A stretch of 64,000 nucleotides of DNA, taken from Variovorax sp. OV329. Lineage in GTDB: Bacteria; Pseudomonadota; Gammaproteobacteria; Burkholderiales; Burkholderiaceae_C. The stretch lies in the NCBI RefSeq assembly GCF_900114785.1, contig NZ_FOUG01000014.1, positions 100,239-164,238 on the forward strand. Direction: 5' to 3'. The translations under genes and the position numbers were made by a program. Of this stretch, positions 45,981-54,683 are shown in pieces (position 1 is the stretch's first letter; each line of letters begins with the position of its first letter). Under the pieces are notes generated by a model that was not told where the DNA came from, did not search any database, and worked only from the letters and a program-made list of their open reading frames with translations.

Positions 45981-47141
45981 TCACTTGAATCGGACCTTGA
46001 GCTTGAGGAACTGGCTTTCCAGAAGGTGCCAGCTGCCCATCACGAACACCAGCAGCATCGCCACCGCGACGGCCACCGAAGCCAGCATCTGCTCCACGCC
46101 GCTGCCCCCGCGCAACGAGCGCGCCCAGTCGGAATGGAAGATGATCACCCACAGGATCGGGTGCCACACGTAGAGCCCGTAGCTGTACTTGCCGAACCAG
46201 CGCAGCACTCCGTGCTCGAAGACGTGGCGCAGCGGCGTGGCCAGTGCCAGCACGATGGTGGACACGCCCAGCAGTGCAACCGCCGACAGGCCCACCGTCT
46301 CCATCGGCAGCGAATGCGGCGTGACGTCGCGCGTGTACCAGAGGATGAGCACCAGCAACGGCCCCGCCACCGCGATGGCCGCCAGCGCGGGTCGCACCAG
46401 GCGCCGCACGTCGACCGGATCGGGCCCGCGGATGGCCAGGGCCAGCAGCGCACCCATGGCCAGCGAATCCATGCGCATCGGACTCAGCACGTAGCTCGCG
46501 GCCGAGTTGTCGCCGCTGGCCAGCGCCAGCGCGATGCGCATGGCCGGTGCCACCAGGCACATGCAGAAGGCCACCTTCATCGCGGTGCCGCGGCTGAGGC
46601 TGAACACCACGAAGGGCCAGACCAGGTAGAACTGCTCCTCGATCGCCAGCGACCAGAAGTGGTCCATCAGGCCGAAGGCACCGAAGCCCTGGACGGCGAT
46701 GACGAAGTTGCTCAGGTACACCCACAGCCAGAGGTCGCTGGACTTGCCGTACAGCCCCAGGTGCGGCCATGCGGTGCGCAGCAGCAGCAGGAAGAGCAGC
46801 GCGCTGAAGTACAGCGGGAAGATGCGCAGCGCGCGCCGTGCGTAGAAGTTCTTGAAGAAGTGCGCATTGCGCTTGCTGTCGTACAGGATGCCGGTGATCA
46901 GGAAGCCCGACAGCACGAAGAACAGGTCCACCCCCATCCAGCCCAGGCCGGCCACCGCCTGCAGCTTGCTGCTGTAGTTGAACTCCCCGCCCACGCTGTT
47001 GCCCAGGTGGTAGAAGAGCACCAGCAGGATCGCCGTGCCGCGGATGCCGTCCAGCGCACGGATGTGCGACTGCGCATGCACCGTCACCGCGGCGGGCAGT
47101 GGCATGACCAGGGAAGCCGGGCCGCTAGTCGCCTGCACCAT
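45981..47141 (-). CDS. Acyltransferase family 3 (OafA-like) membrane protein
   Basis: The 386-residue protein has about ten membrane helices and the Acyl_transf_3 signatures IRALDGIRGTAILLVLFYHLGN (with the conserved Arg and His), MGVDLFFVLSGFLITGILYDSK, FFKNFYARRALRIFPLYF and FWSLAIEEQFYLVWPF. Such enzymes O-acetylate or otherwise acylate cell-surface polysaccharide, peptidoglycan or nodulation factors. The start at 47141 overlaps the upstream gene by 17 bp and is preceded by AAGG; ATG at 47105 is an alternative. In this operon it would add acyl groups to the same glycan that the Gtr-like genes glycosylate. Confidence 0.92.
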   Translation of the reverse strand: MVQATSGPASLVMPLPAAVTVHAQSHIRALDGIRGTAILLVLFYHLGNSVGGEFNYSSKLQAVAGLGWMGVDLFFVLSGFLITGILYDSKRNAHFFKNFYARRALRIFPLYFSALLFLLLLRTAWPHLGLYGKSSDLWLWVYLSNFVIAVQGFGAFGLMDHFWSLAIEEQFYLVWPFVVFSLSRGTAMKVAFCMCLVAPAMRIALALASGDNSAASYVLSPMRMDSLAMGALLALAIRGPDPVDVRRLVRPALAAIAVAGPLLVLILWYTRDVTPHSLPMETVGLSAVALLGVSTIVLALATPLRHVFEHGVLRWFGKYSYGLYVWHPILWVIIFHSDWARSLRGGSGVEQMLASVAVAVAMLLVFVMGSWHLLESQFLKLKVRFK

Positions 47142-48690
47142 AGGGAACCTTGTAGAGCGCGCCGTTCGCGGACACGTAGGCCGTGCCGCTGGCGGTGTCG
47201 AGTTCGATGGTCCGCAGCCACGGGCCCAGGTAGATCCGCTTGATCACCCTGTTGCTGGCCAGGTCCTGGATTTCCAGTTGTCCCGTCACCAGGCTGGCGG
47301 TGAGCATCCAGCCGCGCGCCTGGTCGATGGCGATCACGCGCACGCCGAACACGCTGGGAATCTCGCCACGCTTGGCCAGCGTCTGCGCGTCGAAGCGCAG
47401 CACGCGCGAGCGCAGCGGCGAGGCCAGCAGCAATTCGGAGTGCGTGGGGTCGAAGGCCATGCGGTCGACCCGTTCGTCGGTCTGCACCGTGGCGGAGAAC
47501 TCCTTGCGCTGCAGGTCGTAGAGCATCAGCCGGCTGGAATTGCGGAAGAAACTCAGGTAGAGCTTGCCGCCCTGCGGATGGAGGTAGAGGTTGCCCGCGT
47601 CCACGTCGCGGCGGTCCAGGATCTGGCCGCTCTGGCGATCGAGCACGATGAAAGGAGACCCGCTGCGGTCGTCGGCCTCCGAGGCCACGACCAGGGTGCC
47701 GCTGACCGGGTCTGCCGCGATCCACGGATCGCCCGGCGAGAGGTCGCGCAGGGGCACCTCCCGGCGCAGCGCCAGCGTGGCGGCGTCGAAGTATTGCAGC
47801 GCGCGCGTCCGGGTGTTGAATACGTAGAGCTCGCCCGCCTTGGGGTCGAAAGCCACGCCCTGGGCGCCGCCGGTCGACACGGTGGATACCAGGGGCGGCT
47901 GGCCGGGCGCCTGCGTGTCGATGCGTTGCAGGTGCTCCAGCCCGTGCCCCGTCACATACAGATGGCGCCCGTCTGGATCGAGCGCCAGTCCGTTGATGTC
48001 TTCCCGCATCAGGATGCCCACCTTCGAGGGCATGCGCAGTTCCCGCTCCACCGAGATGATGCCGGGGCCACCAACGAACACGGCCATCACGAGGCCCGTG
48101 ATGACCAGCCCAGGCAGATCGGCGAAACGGCCCCCCACGGACGCCGGTGGCGCATGGGCCGGGTCGATGCGGCGCCGCGAGGCGGCCACCCAGGCCACGT
48201 AGCGACGGAAGAAGAAGACCTCGGCCAGGCCCACGCCGAACAGCATCAGCCTCGACCAGGCCTTGCGGGCCTGCTGCGCGGGCGACACCGGCAGCAGGTT
48301 GAGCGCGAGGCAGGCCAGCGGCAAGCTCGCCTTCCACAGGCTGGTGCCGGTGAGGGCGAAGAGCGCGCCGGTAATCAGGGCCCCGAAGGCGACGGTCAGC
48401 GCGTAGGCCCGCCAGGCCGAAAAACGGGACGCCGACCAGCGGCTCACCGCCCACAGCATCAGCACCGCCAGCGCCAGCACGCCGACGCGCGCCACGGGCG
48501 TGCTCAGCAGGGCGATGGCGAAATAGGTCACCCGCTCGATGCCGAGATATTCCTCCACCAGGTCCAGCAACGGCCGGCGCAGCAGGAACAGCAGCACCAG
48601 CAGCAATGGAATGCGCAAGAACGCCCACGCGCCGGCCCACGCAAAGCCCGGTCGCGCACCCGGCGCATGCGGCTGCAAGCTAGCCGACAT
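47125..48690 (-). CDS. Membrane protein with C-terminal YncE-like beta-propeller
   Basis: The 521-residue protein has about six membrane helices in the first ~215 residues. A soluble C-terminal domain (about 230-520) is made of repeated blades such as INGLALDPDGRHLYVTGHG, AQGVAFDPKAGELYVFNTR, PWIAADPVSGTLVVASEA and DRMAFDPTHSELLLASPLRSRVLRFDA. This is the seven-bladed, YncE/lactonase-like layout. No catalytic residue is recognisable. It is the first gene of the glycan-decoration operon. A periplasmic binding or sensing role is possible but not established. Confidence 0.82.
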   Translation of the reverse strand: MSASLQPHAPGARPGFAWAGAWAFLRIPLLLVLLFLLRRPLLDLVEEYLGIERVTYFAIALLSTPVARVGVLALAVLMLWAVSRWSASRFSAWRAYALTVAFGALITGALFALTGTSLWKASLPLACLALNLLPVSPAQQARKAWSRLMLFGVGLAEVFFFRRYVAWVAASRRRIDPAHAPPASVGGRFADLPGLVITGLVMAVFVGGPGIISVERELRMPSKVGILMREDINGLALDPDGRHLYVTGHGLEHLQRIDTQAPGQPPLVSTVSTGGAQGVAFDPKAGELYVFNTRTRALQYFDAATLALRREVPLRDLSPGDPWIAADPVSGTLVVASEADDRSGSPFIVLDRQSGQILDRRDVDAGNLYLHPQGGKLYLSFFRNSSRLMLYDLQRKEFSATVQTDERVDRMAFDPTHSELLLASPLRSRVLRFDAQTLAKRGEIPSVFGVRVIAIDQARGWMLTASLVTGQLEIQDLASNRVIKRIYLGPWLRTIELDTASGTAYVSANGALYKVPYGAGD

Positions 48691-49028
48691 GGGCCACCAC
48701 CGTCGAAGAAGACTGGCTCAGGCGCATCGCAACAAAATGGGAGGAAGGTGTTGAAAGGTAAGAAATTCAGCTTACGCGATGCAGTATATCGAGACGCAAA
48801 AAAACGAAAAACCCTACGCAGCGCCTAGGCTGACCGGACTAGTTGACAGTCGATTTCGTTTACATATTTGCGCAAATCTCGTTGCCAACGGGCAACGCAC
48901 ACTGCAGCAAAAAGCGTTTGCACACTTCGTGGCCGAAGCTGGTGGCAGCACGGAATGTCGGCCCGGCCCGCGCGGGCCAGCCTCGCGAAGCAGTCCGGCC
49001 TATCGAAAAAGTGGGGGACGCCCGGCGC
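48691..49028. other. 338-bp intergenic region between glycan operon and esterase gene
   Basis: It is less GC-rich in its middle part. On the minus strand TATACT (48783-48788) is a good -10 candidate for the glycan operon, about 90 nt before its first ATG, with a weak TTTTTC -35. On the plus strand TTGACA (48843-48848) has a poor TATTTG partner and leads to no gene. No coding sequence or RNA gene is seen. Confidence 0.5.
48783..48811 (-). promoter_or_regulatory. Putative promoter of the glycan-decoration operon
   Basis: The minus-strand -10 TATACT (48783-48788) is 17 bp from a weak -35 TTTTTC (48806-48811). The AT-rich surroundings support a promoter. Confidence 0.35.
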
Positions 49029-49982
49029 TCAGAGCGCCTTGCGAAGTTCGAGGGCGCACAGGCTGACGGCCACGTTCGCCTCGTCCAGCACGCGGCCCAT
49101 CAGGATGAAGCCGTGGATCATCCGCTCGAAGTTGACCAGCGTGGTGCGGCTGCCCGATTCGGTCATGCGCTGCGCCAGTTGCAGGCCTTCGTCGCGCAGC
49201 GGGTCGTAGCCGGCCGTCAGTACCAGCGCCGGCGGCAGGCCTGCCAGGCTCTTGTGCAGCAGCGGCGAGGCGCGCCAGTCCATGTCCTGCTCGGTGCCGG
49301 CGCCCATGTAGTGGTCGTGGAAGTAGCCGATGGTGTCGCGGGTGAGCACGTAGCCGTCGCCGTTGCTGCTGTGCGAGGCGGCGCAGCGGCGCATGTCGGT
49401 GGCCGGGTAGATGAGCAGCTGGAAGCGGAGCGGATGCGGCAGGCCCTCGGGCCCACCATCGCGCTCGTGCAGCGCCACCACGGCCGCGAGGTTGCCGCCG
49501 GCGCTGTCGCCACCGACCGCCATGCGCGCGGCGTCCAGGCCGAGAGCTTCGGCCTCGCGCGCGATCCAGCGCGTGGCGGCGACGCAGTCGTCCACCGCGG
49601 CCGGAAAGACATGTTCCGGCGCCAGCCGGTAGCCCACCGACACCACGGCGCAGCCCGCTTCGTTGGCCAGTTGGCGGCACAGGGTGTCGTGGGTGTCCAG
49701 ATCGCCGATCACCCAGCCGCCGCCGTGGTAGTACACCAGCACCGGCAGCAATCCCTTTTGCTCGCCGCGTGCCACCGGCGAATACAGGCGCAGGGGGATG
49801 GCGCCTGCGGGGCCTTGCGCATTCAGCGCCTCGATGCGTGCGACGGATGGCGGCTCGGGCTGCGTGAAGCTGCGGCGATCCAGGTAGGCACGACGCGCTT
49901 CCTCGGGCGCCAGCGTGTGCGTCGGCGCAACGCCGCGCGTGGCCAGCAGGTCGATGAAGGCGCGGGCCTGGGGATGCAGCAT
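49029..49982 (-). CDS. Alpha/beta-hydrolase fold-3 esterase (HSL family)
   Basis: This 317-residue esterase/lipase of the hormone-sensitive-lipase family has the oxyanion motif HGGGW (86-90), nucleophile Ser160 in GDSAGG, Asp260 in GYDPLRDEG and His290 in MIHGF. It has no signal peptide, so it is cytoplasmic. The start at 49982 is supported by AGGAGA directly upstream; a longer in-frame start at 50036 is unlikely. It probably hydrolyses short- to medium-chain esters; the natural substrate is unknown. It is divergent from the CopD-like gene. Confidence 0.93.
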   Translation of the reverse strand: MLHPQARAFIDLLATRGVAPTHTLAPEEARRAYLDRRSFTQPEPPSVARIEALNAQGPAGAIPLRLYSPVARGEQKGLLPVLVYYHGGGWVIGDLDTHDTLCRQLANEAGCAVVSVGYRLAPEHVFPAAVDDCVAATRWIAREAEALGLDAARMAVGGDSAGGNLAAVVALHERDGGPEGLPHPLRFQLLIYPATDMRRCAASHSSNGDGYVLTRDTIGYFHDHYMGAGTEQDMDWRASPLLHKSLAGLPPALVLTAGYDPLRDEGLQLAQRMTESGSRTTLVNFERMIHGFILMGRVLDEANVAVSLCALELRKAL

Positions 49983-50127
49983 GTCGGGTCTCCTGTCGTT
50001 CGGCGAGAGTTCGTTCGAAGGGCGCGATAAGCGCACGGGTGCGCGCCAAGCTTACTTGACATGGCACGCACGGCGCCGATGATCGCCGCCTCGCTGCTTT
50101 TGCCGCGCTCTCGTCAACCGATCCGTC

Positions 50128-50601
50128 ATGCCTGTCCACGCCTTCACCACGCCCCTCCTGCTCTGCCTTCACCTGCTGGCCGCCGCGCTGTGGGTGGGCG
50201 GCATGGCCACCTTTCACTTCGCGGTGCGGCCCGCCGCCGTCGAGACGCTGGAACCACCGCAGCGGCTGCGCATGCTGTGCCAGGCATTGGGTCGCTTCTT
50301 CCGCTGGGTGGCCGCGGCCATCGTGCTGCTGCTGGCCACGGGTTTCAGCATGGTGCAGATGGCCGGCGGCATGGGCGCGATGCGCTGGCATGTGCACGCC
50401 ATGCTGGGCATCGCGTTGCTGATGATGGTGATCTTCGGCGTGGTGTACCGGCGCCGCTACCCGCAACTGCAGGAGAAGGTTGCTGCCAGCGACTGGAAGG
50501 CCGCCGCGGCGGCACTGGCGGGCATTCGCCAGCTGGTGTTCATCAACCTGCTGCTGGGCGTGGCGGTGTTCGTCATCGCGGTGGTGGGGCGCGCCTGGTG
50601 A
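50128..50601 (+). CDS. CopD-like integral membrane protein
   Basis: The 157-residue protein has four predicted helices with the CopD-family pattern LCLHLLAAALWVGGMATFHFAVRP (His and Trp-Val-Gly-Gly), AIVLLLATGF, RWHVHAMLGIALLMMVIFGVVYRRR and a final helix. Members are linked to copper handling or membrane heme; conserved His residues at the helix ends may bind metal. Its stop overlaps the GTG start of the sigma factor gene by 4 bases, so the two are translationally coupled, suggesting a shared function. Confidence 0.8.
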   Translation: MPVHAFTTPLLLCLHLLAAALWVGGMATFHFAVRPAAVETLEPPQRLRMLCQALGRFFRWVAAAIVLLLATGFSMVQMAGGMGAMRWHVHAMLGIALLMMVIFGVVYRRRYPQLQEKVAASDWKAAAAALAGIRQLVFINLLLGVAVFVIAVVGRAW

Positions 50602-51899
50602 GCGGAGGCGCCAACGACAAGGCAGAAGAAGCGGCGCGCCGCGCGATCGCCGGCGTGTGGCCGATCGAGTCGGCCCGCATCACCGCGGTGGTGGCGCGCA
50701 TGGTGCGCGACGTGGGCGTGGCCGAGGAACTGGCGCAGGACGCCCTGGTGTCCGCCCTGCAGCAATGGCCGCACGAGGGCCTGCCGGACAACCCCGCGGC
50801 CTGGCTCACCGCCGCGGCCAAGCACCGCGCGCTCGACTGGCTGCGGCGCAGCCAGATGATGGAACGCAAGCACGAGGAGATCGCCCACACCATCGAGGCC
50901 CTGGGCGGCGAGCCGCTGGCGCCGGCGCCCGACGAAGGCGCGGACGAGGACATCGAGGACGACCTGCTGCGCCTGATCTTCACCGCCTGCCACCCGGTGC
51001 TGGCGCGCGAGGCGCGCGTGGCCCTGGCCCTGCGCGTGCTGTGCGGCCTGGCCACGGACGAGATCGCCCGCGCCTTCCTGGTCCCCGAGCCCACGATTGC
51101 GCAGCGCATCGTGCGCGCCAAGCGCAGCCTGCGGGACGCGAAGGTGCCCTTCGAGGTGCCGCGCGCCGAGGCGCTGGCGCCGCGCCTGGCTTCGGTGCTG
51201 GAAGTGGTCTACCTGGTCTTCAACGAGGGCTACTCGGCCACCGCCGGCGAGCACTGGATGCGCACCGACCTTTGCGCGCAGGCGCTGCGCCTGGGCCGCG
51301 TGCTGGCCGAACTCGTGCCGCAGGCGCCCGAGGTGCATGGCCTGGTGGCGCTGATGGAAATCCAGGCCTCGCGCTCGGCCGCACGCACCGACCGGCAGGG
51401 CGCGCCGATTCTGCTGATGGACCAGGACCGCTCGCGCTGGGACCAGTTGCTGATACGCCGCGGCCTGGCTGCCCTCGAGCGCGCCGATGGCCTGGGCGGT
51501 GCGCGGGGCCCCTATGCGCTGCAGGCCGCCATCGCCGCCTGCCATGCGCGCGCGCTGCGGGCGGGCGACACCGACTGGGCACGCATCGCTTCCCTGTATG
51601 CCGCTCTGGCGGTCGTGGAGCCCTCGCCGGTGGTCGACCTGAACCGCGCCGTCGCGGTGTCGCGCGCCGAAGGCGCCGCGGCCGCCCTGCCGCTGGTGGA
51701 CGCGCTGGTGGCGGAAGGCGCGCTGAAGAGCTACCACCTGTTGCCTGCAGTGCGCGGCGACCTGCTGCAAAGCCTGGGCCGGCTGGACGAGGCGCGCCTG
51801 GCATTCGAGCAGGCGGCCGCCTTGACGCGAAACGAACGCGAGCGCGCACTGCTGCGGGCGCGGGCCCAAGCCTGCATCGGCCCGCAGGGTGAAGGCTGA
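50598..51899 (+). CDS. ECF sigma factor with TPR-like C-terminal domain (ECF42 type)
   Basis: The 433-residue protein has sigma region 2 (about 20-90; VARMVRDVGVAEELAQDALVSALQQWPHEGLPDNPAAWLTAAAKHRALDWLRR) and region 4 (about 130-190; ALALRVLCGLATDEIARAFLVPEPTIAQRIVRAKRSLRD). A long C-terminal extension with DUF6596 and TPR-like helices follows (LEVVYLVFNEGYSATAGEHWMRTDLCAQALRLGRVL; PVVDLNRAVAVS). This is the architecture of ECF group 42, in which the C-terminal domain replaces an anti-sigma factor. It starts at GTG inside the stop of the CopD-like gene. ECF42 genes usually neighbour DGPF (YCII-related) proteins; none is seen here. Confidence 0.9.
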   Translation: MSGGANDKAEEAARRAIAGVWPIESARITAVVARMVRDVGVAEELAQDALVSALQQWPHEGLPDNPAAWLTAAAKHRALDWLRRSQMMERKHEEIAHTIEALGGEPLAPAPDEGADEDIEDDLLRLIFTACHPVLAREARVALALRVLCGLATDEIARAFLVPEPTIAQRIVRAKRSLRDAKVPFEVPRAEALAPRLASVLEVVYLVFNEGYSATAGEHWMRTDLCAQALRLGRVLAELVPQAPEVHGLVALMEIQASRSAARTDRQGAPILLMDQDRSRWDQLLIRRGLAALERADGLGGARGPYALQAAIAACHARALRAGDTDWARIASLYAALAVVEPSPVVDLNRAVAVSRAEGAAAALPLVDALVAEGALKSYHLLPAVRGDLLQSLGRLDEARLAFEQAAALTRNERERALLRARAQACIGPQGEG

Positions 51900-51965
51900 A
51901 TCCGCCTTCAGACTTATCTCCAGACCTCGCGGGGCCTTACACGATCACGGAGAATCCACGTCGAG

Positions 51966-52913
51966 ATGCAGCAACTCCTTGATCTGGCGATGCGCCATGG
52001 CGTGACGGTGGTCTTCCTGGCCACGCTGGCGGCACGCCTGGGCGCGCCGGTGCCGGCATCGGCGGTGCTGGTGGTGGCCGGCGGCCTGATCGCGGCGGGC
52101 CAGCTGTCGCTGCCGGCGGTGCTGGCGGTGGGGGTGCTGGCCAATGTGCTGGGCGACGGCGCCTGGTACTACGCGGGCCGGCGCTTCGGCTATCGGGTGA
52201 TGCGCCTGCTGTGCAAGGTGTCGATGTCGCCCGACTCCTGCGTGCGCCGCAGCGAGACGCTGATCACCGACTGGGGCGGCACCTCGCTGCTGGCCGCGAA
52301 GTTCGTGCCGGGGGTGTCGGTGGTGGCGCCGCCGATGGCGGGGGCCTTGAAGATGCCATTGGCGCGCTTCACCGCCTTTGACGCGCTGGCGGGGTTGATC
52401 TGGACCGGCGTGTTCGTGGGCCTGGGCTGGGTGTTCTCTCAGCAGATCCAGGAAGTGCTGGACGCGATGGCCAATGCGGGCAGCGTGGGCGTTGCGCTGC
52501 TGGTGGTGCTGATCCTGATCGGCATCGGCACCCGCTGGTGGCGCCGCCGCGCGGCGCTGCGTGACCTGAACGTGGAGCGCATCGGCGTGCACGAGTTGCG
52601 CGAGTTGCTGGACAGCGAGGGCGCGCCGGTGGTGATCGACGTGCGCTCCGAGGCGGCCGCGGCCATCGACCCGCGCCGCATTCCAGGCGCGGTGCTGATC
52701 CATCCGAACGGCATCGAGCACCAGATCGCCCAGTTGCCGCGCGACCGCGAGATCGTGCTCTATTGCGATTGCCCGAACGAGGTGTCGGCGGCGAAGGCGG
52801 CTGCCGTGCTGTCGCGCCATGGCTTCGTGCGCGTGCGGCCCTTGCGCGGGGGCTTGCAGGCATGGGTGGAGTCGGAGACGGCTGGCGCTGTTCCGGCTGC
52901 TGCGGTGCCCTGA
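51966..52913 (+). CDS. DedA family membrane protein fused to a rhodanese domain
   Basis: The 315-residue protein has an N-terminal DedA/SNARE-associated domain (about 1-190), with GDGAWYYAGRRFGYRVMRLLCK and AKFVPGVSVVAPPMAGALKMPLARF, and about four to five membrane segments. A cytoplasmic rhodanese domain (about 205-302) follows, with VVIDVRSEAAAAIDPRRIPGAVLIHP and active-site Cys267 and/or Cys269 in YCDCPNEVSAAK. DedA proteins include undecaprenyl-phosphate or phospholipid flippases. The fusion suggests coupling of membrane transport to sulfur-transfer or redox state, which is inference. Fusions of this type occur in related bacteria. Confidence 0.9.
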   Translation: MQQLLDLAMRHGVTVVFLATLAARLGAPVPASAVLVVAGGLIAAGQLSLPAVLAVGVLANVLGDGAWYYAGRRFGYRVMRLLCKVSMSPDSCVRRSETLITDWGGTSLLAAKFVPGVSVVAPPMAGALKMPLARFTAFDALAGLIWTGVFVGLGWVFSQQIQEVLDAMANAGSVGVALLVVLILIGIGTRWWRRRAALRDLNVERIGVHELRELLDSEGAPVVIDVRSEAAAAIDPRRIPGAVLIHPNGIEHQIAQLPRDREIVLYCDCPNEVSAAKAAAVLSRHGFVRVRPLRGGLQAWVESETAGAVPAAAVP

Positions 52914-53024
52914 CCCTTCGGTTTCCAGGCGCTCTGGGCTCTGCGTGCTTTGAGGGCGTTCCGTGTGCGGGGTGCTTTGTGTTCGGGTAGCCAGTTGTCG
53001 CAAGCCCTCACACCGCCCCCCGCA

Positions 53025-53030
53025 TAGAGT
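53025..53030 (+). promoter_or_regulatory. -10-like TAGAGT before the acyl-CoA carboxylase operon
   Basis: TAGAGT followed by GCA lies 27 nt upstream of the first ATG. It belongs to the TANAGTGC set. No convincing -35 sits at 17 bp. Confidence 0.3.
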
Positions 53031-53057
53031 GCAGAACAGCGACAGCCCCAGCGCGCC

Positions 53058-54683
53058 ATGCCCGCCCTCTTCGAATCCCGCCTGAACACCCACACCAGCG
53101 AGTCCTACCAGGCCCAGCGCGCGCACATGCGGGCCCTGCTCGAACAGGTTCGCACGCACGAGGCACGTGCCGTCAGCGCATCGCAGGCTTCGGCGGAACG
53201 CTTTGCAAAGAGAGGCCAACTGCTGCCGCGCGAACGGCTTGCGCTGCTGCTGGACCCCGGCGCCCCGTACATCCCGCTGTGCACCCTCGCCGGCCTGGGC
53301 CGCGACAACCCCGACCTGGACAAGAGCGTGCCTGGCAGCGGCGTGATTGCCGGCATCGGCTTCGTCTCGGGCATCCGCTGCATGGTCGTCGCCTCCGACT
53401 CGGGTATTGATGCCGGCGCACTGCAACCCATGGGGCTGGACAAGCAGCTTCGCATGCAGGAGATCGCGCTGGAGAACAAGCTGCCCTTCGTGCAGCTGGT
53501 GGAAAGCGCCGGCGCCAACCTCATGGCCTACCGCGTAGAGGAATTCGTGCGCGGCGGACAGATCTTCCGCAACCTCGCGCGGCTCTCGGCCGCAGGCCTG
53601 CCGGTGGTCACCGTCACCCACGGCTCCTCCACCGCGGGCGGCGCCTACCAGACGGGCCTGTCGGATTACATCGTCATGGTGCGCGGGCGCTCGCGAGCCT
53701 TCCTGGCCGGGCCGCCGCTGCTGAAGGCCGCCACGGGCGAGACGGCCACCGAGGAAGAGCTGGGCGGCGCCCTGATGCACACCCACGTGTCGGGCCTGGG
53801 CGACTACCTGGCCGAGGACGACCGCGACGCCATCCGCATCGCGAGAGACATCCTCGACAGCATCGACTGGGAGCGCCGCGGCGATGAGGCCACGCGGCCG
53901 TTCGAGCCGCCCCGGCACCCGGCCGAGGAGTTGCTGGGCATCATGCCCACCGACGCCAAGCGGCCGGTGGACATGCGCGAAGTCATCGCGCGCATCGCCG
54001 ACAACTCCGACTTCCTGCCCTTCAGCGAGAACTACGGCAGCGCCACCGTGTGCGGCCACATCCGGCTCGAAGGCCATGCGCTGGGCGTGATCACCAACAA
54101 CGGCCCCATCGACTCCGACGGTGCGGTGAAGGCCACGCACTTCATCCAGGCCTGCTGCCAGAGCCGCACGCCCCTCTTGTACCTGCAGAACATCACCGGC
54201 TACATGGTGGGCGTGGCGCACGAGGAGGCCGGCATCATCAAGCACGGCGCGAAGATGATCCAGGCCGTGAGCAACGCCACGGTGCCGCAGATCACCCTGC
54301 ATTGTGGCGCCTCCTACGGCGCGGGCAACTACGGCATGTGCGGGCGCGGCTTCGCGCCGCGCTTCGCGCTTTCGTGGCCCAACGCGCGCACGGCGGTGAT
54401 GGGCGGCGAGCAGGCCGCGAAGACCATGGCCATCGTCATGGAGGCCGGCATGGCCCGCAAGGGCGGCACGGCCGATCCGCAGAAGCTGGCAGCCCTGCAG
54501 CAGCAGATCATCGAGCGCTTCGACCGGCAAATGAGCGTGTTCGCCACCAGCGCCCTGCTGCTGGACGACGGCGTGATCGATCCGCGCGACACGCGCGCCG
54601 TGCTGGCCGAGCTCTTCGCCATCTGCCGCAGCAGCGAGCGGCGCGCGCCACAGGCCATGCAGTTCTCGGTGGCGCGGCCATGA
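53058..54683 (+). CDS. Acyl-CoA carboxylase, carboxyltransferase (beta) subunit
   Basis: The 541-residue carboxyltransferase has the two crotonase-like halves of biotin-dependent acyl-CoA carboxylases. Marker segments are VTHGSSTAGGAYQTGLSDYIVMVRG with the oxyanion-forming Gly pairs in the N-half, and LLYLQNITGYMVGVAHEEAGIIKHGAKMIQAVSNATVPQITLHCGASYGAGNYGMCGRGF in the C-half. The match is to the methylcrotonyl/geranyl-CoA carboxylase group rather than PccB or AccA/D. It is first in a five-gene operon and overlaps the alpha subunit by 4 bases. Substrate is unresolved between methylcrotonyl-, geranyl- and related branched enoyl-CoAs; context leans toward an Atu-like route. Confidence 0.9.
   Translation: MPALFESRLNTHTSESYQAQRAHMRALLEQVRTHEARAVSASQASAERFAKRGQLLPRERLALLLDPGAPYIPLCTLAGLGRDNPDLDKSVPGSGVIAGIGFVSGIRCMVVASDSGIDAGALQPMGLDKQLRMQEIALENKLPFVQLVESAGANLMAYRVEEFVRGGQIFRNLARLSAAGLPVVTVTHGSSTAGGAYQTGLSDYIVMVRGRSRAFLAGPPLLKAATGETATEEELGGALMHTHVSGLGDYLAEDDRDAIRIARDILDSIDWERRGDEATRPFEPPRHPAEELLGIMPTDAKRPVDMREVIARIADNSDFLPFSENYGSATVCGHIRLEGHALGVITNNGPIDSDGAVKATHFIQACCQSRTPLLYLQNITGYMVGVAHEEAGIIKHGAKMIQAVSNATVPQITLHCGASYGAGNYGMCGRGFAPRFALSWPNARTAVMGGEQAAKTMAIVMEAGMARKGGTADPQKLAALQQQIIERFDRQMSVFATSALLLDDGVIDPRDTRAVLAELFAICRSSERRAPQAMQFSVARP

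Noticed and set aside
48843..48870. Plus-strand promoter TTGACA / TATTTG for a small RNA
   Set aside because: The -10 is poor, and neither a gene nor a terminator hairpin follows, so there is too little to call an RNA gene.
51945..54530. Long minus-strand open frame opposite DedA-rhodanese and the carboxyltransferase
   Set aside because: The composition is a His/Arg/Gln-rich shadow with no motif. The plus strand encodes recognisable proteins throughout.
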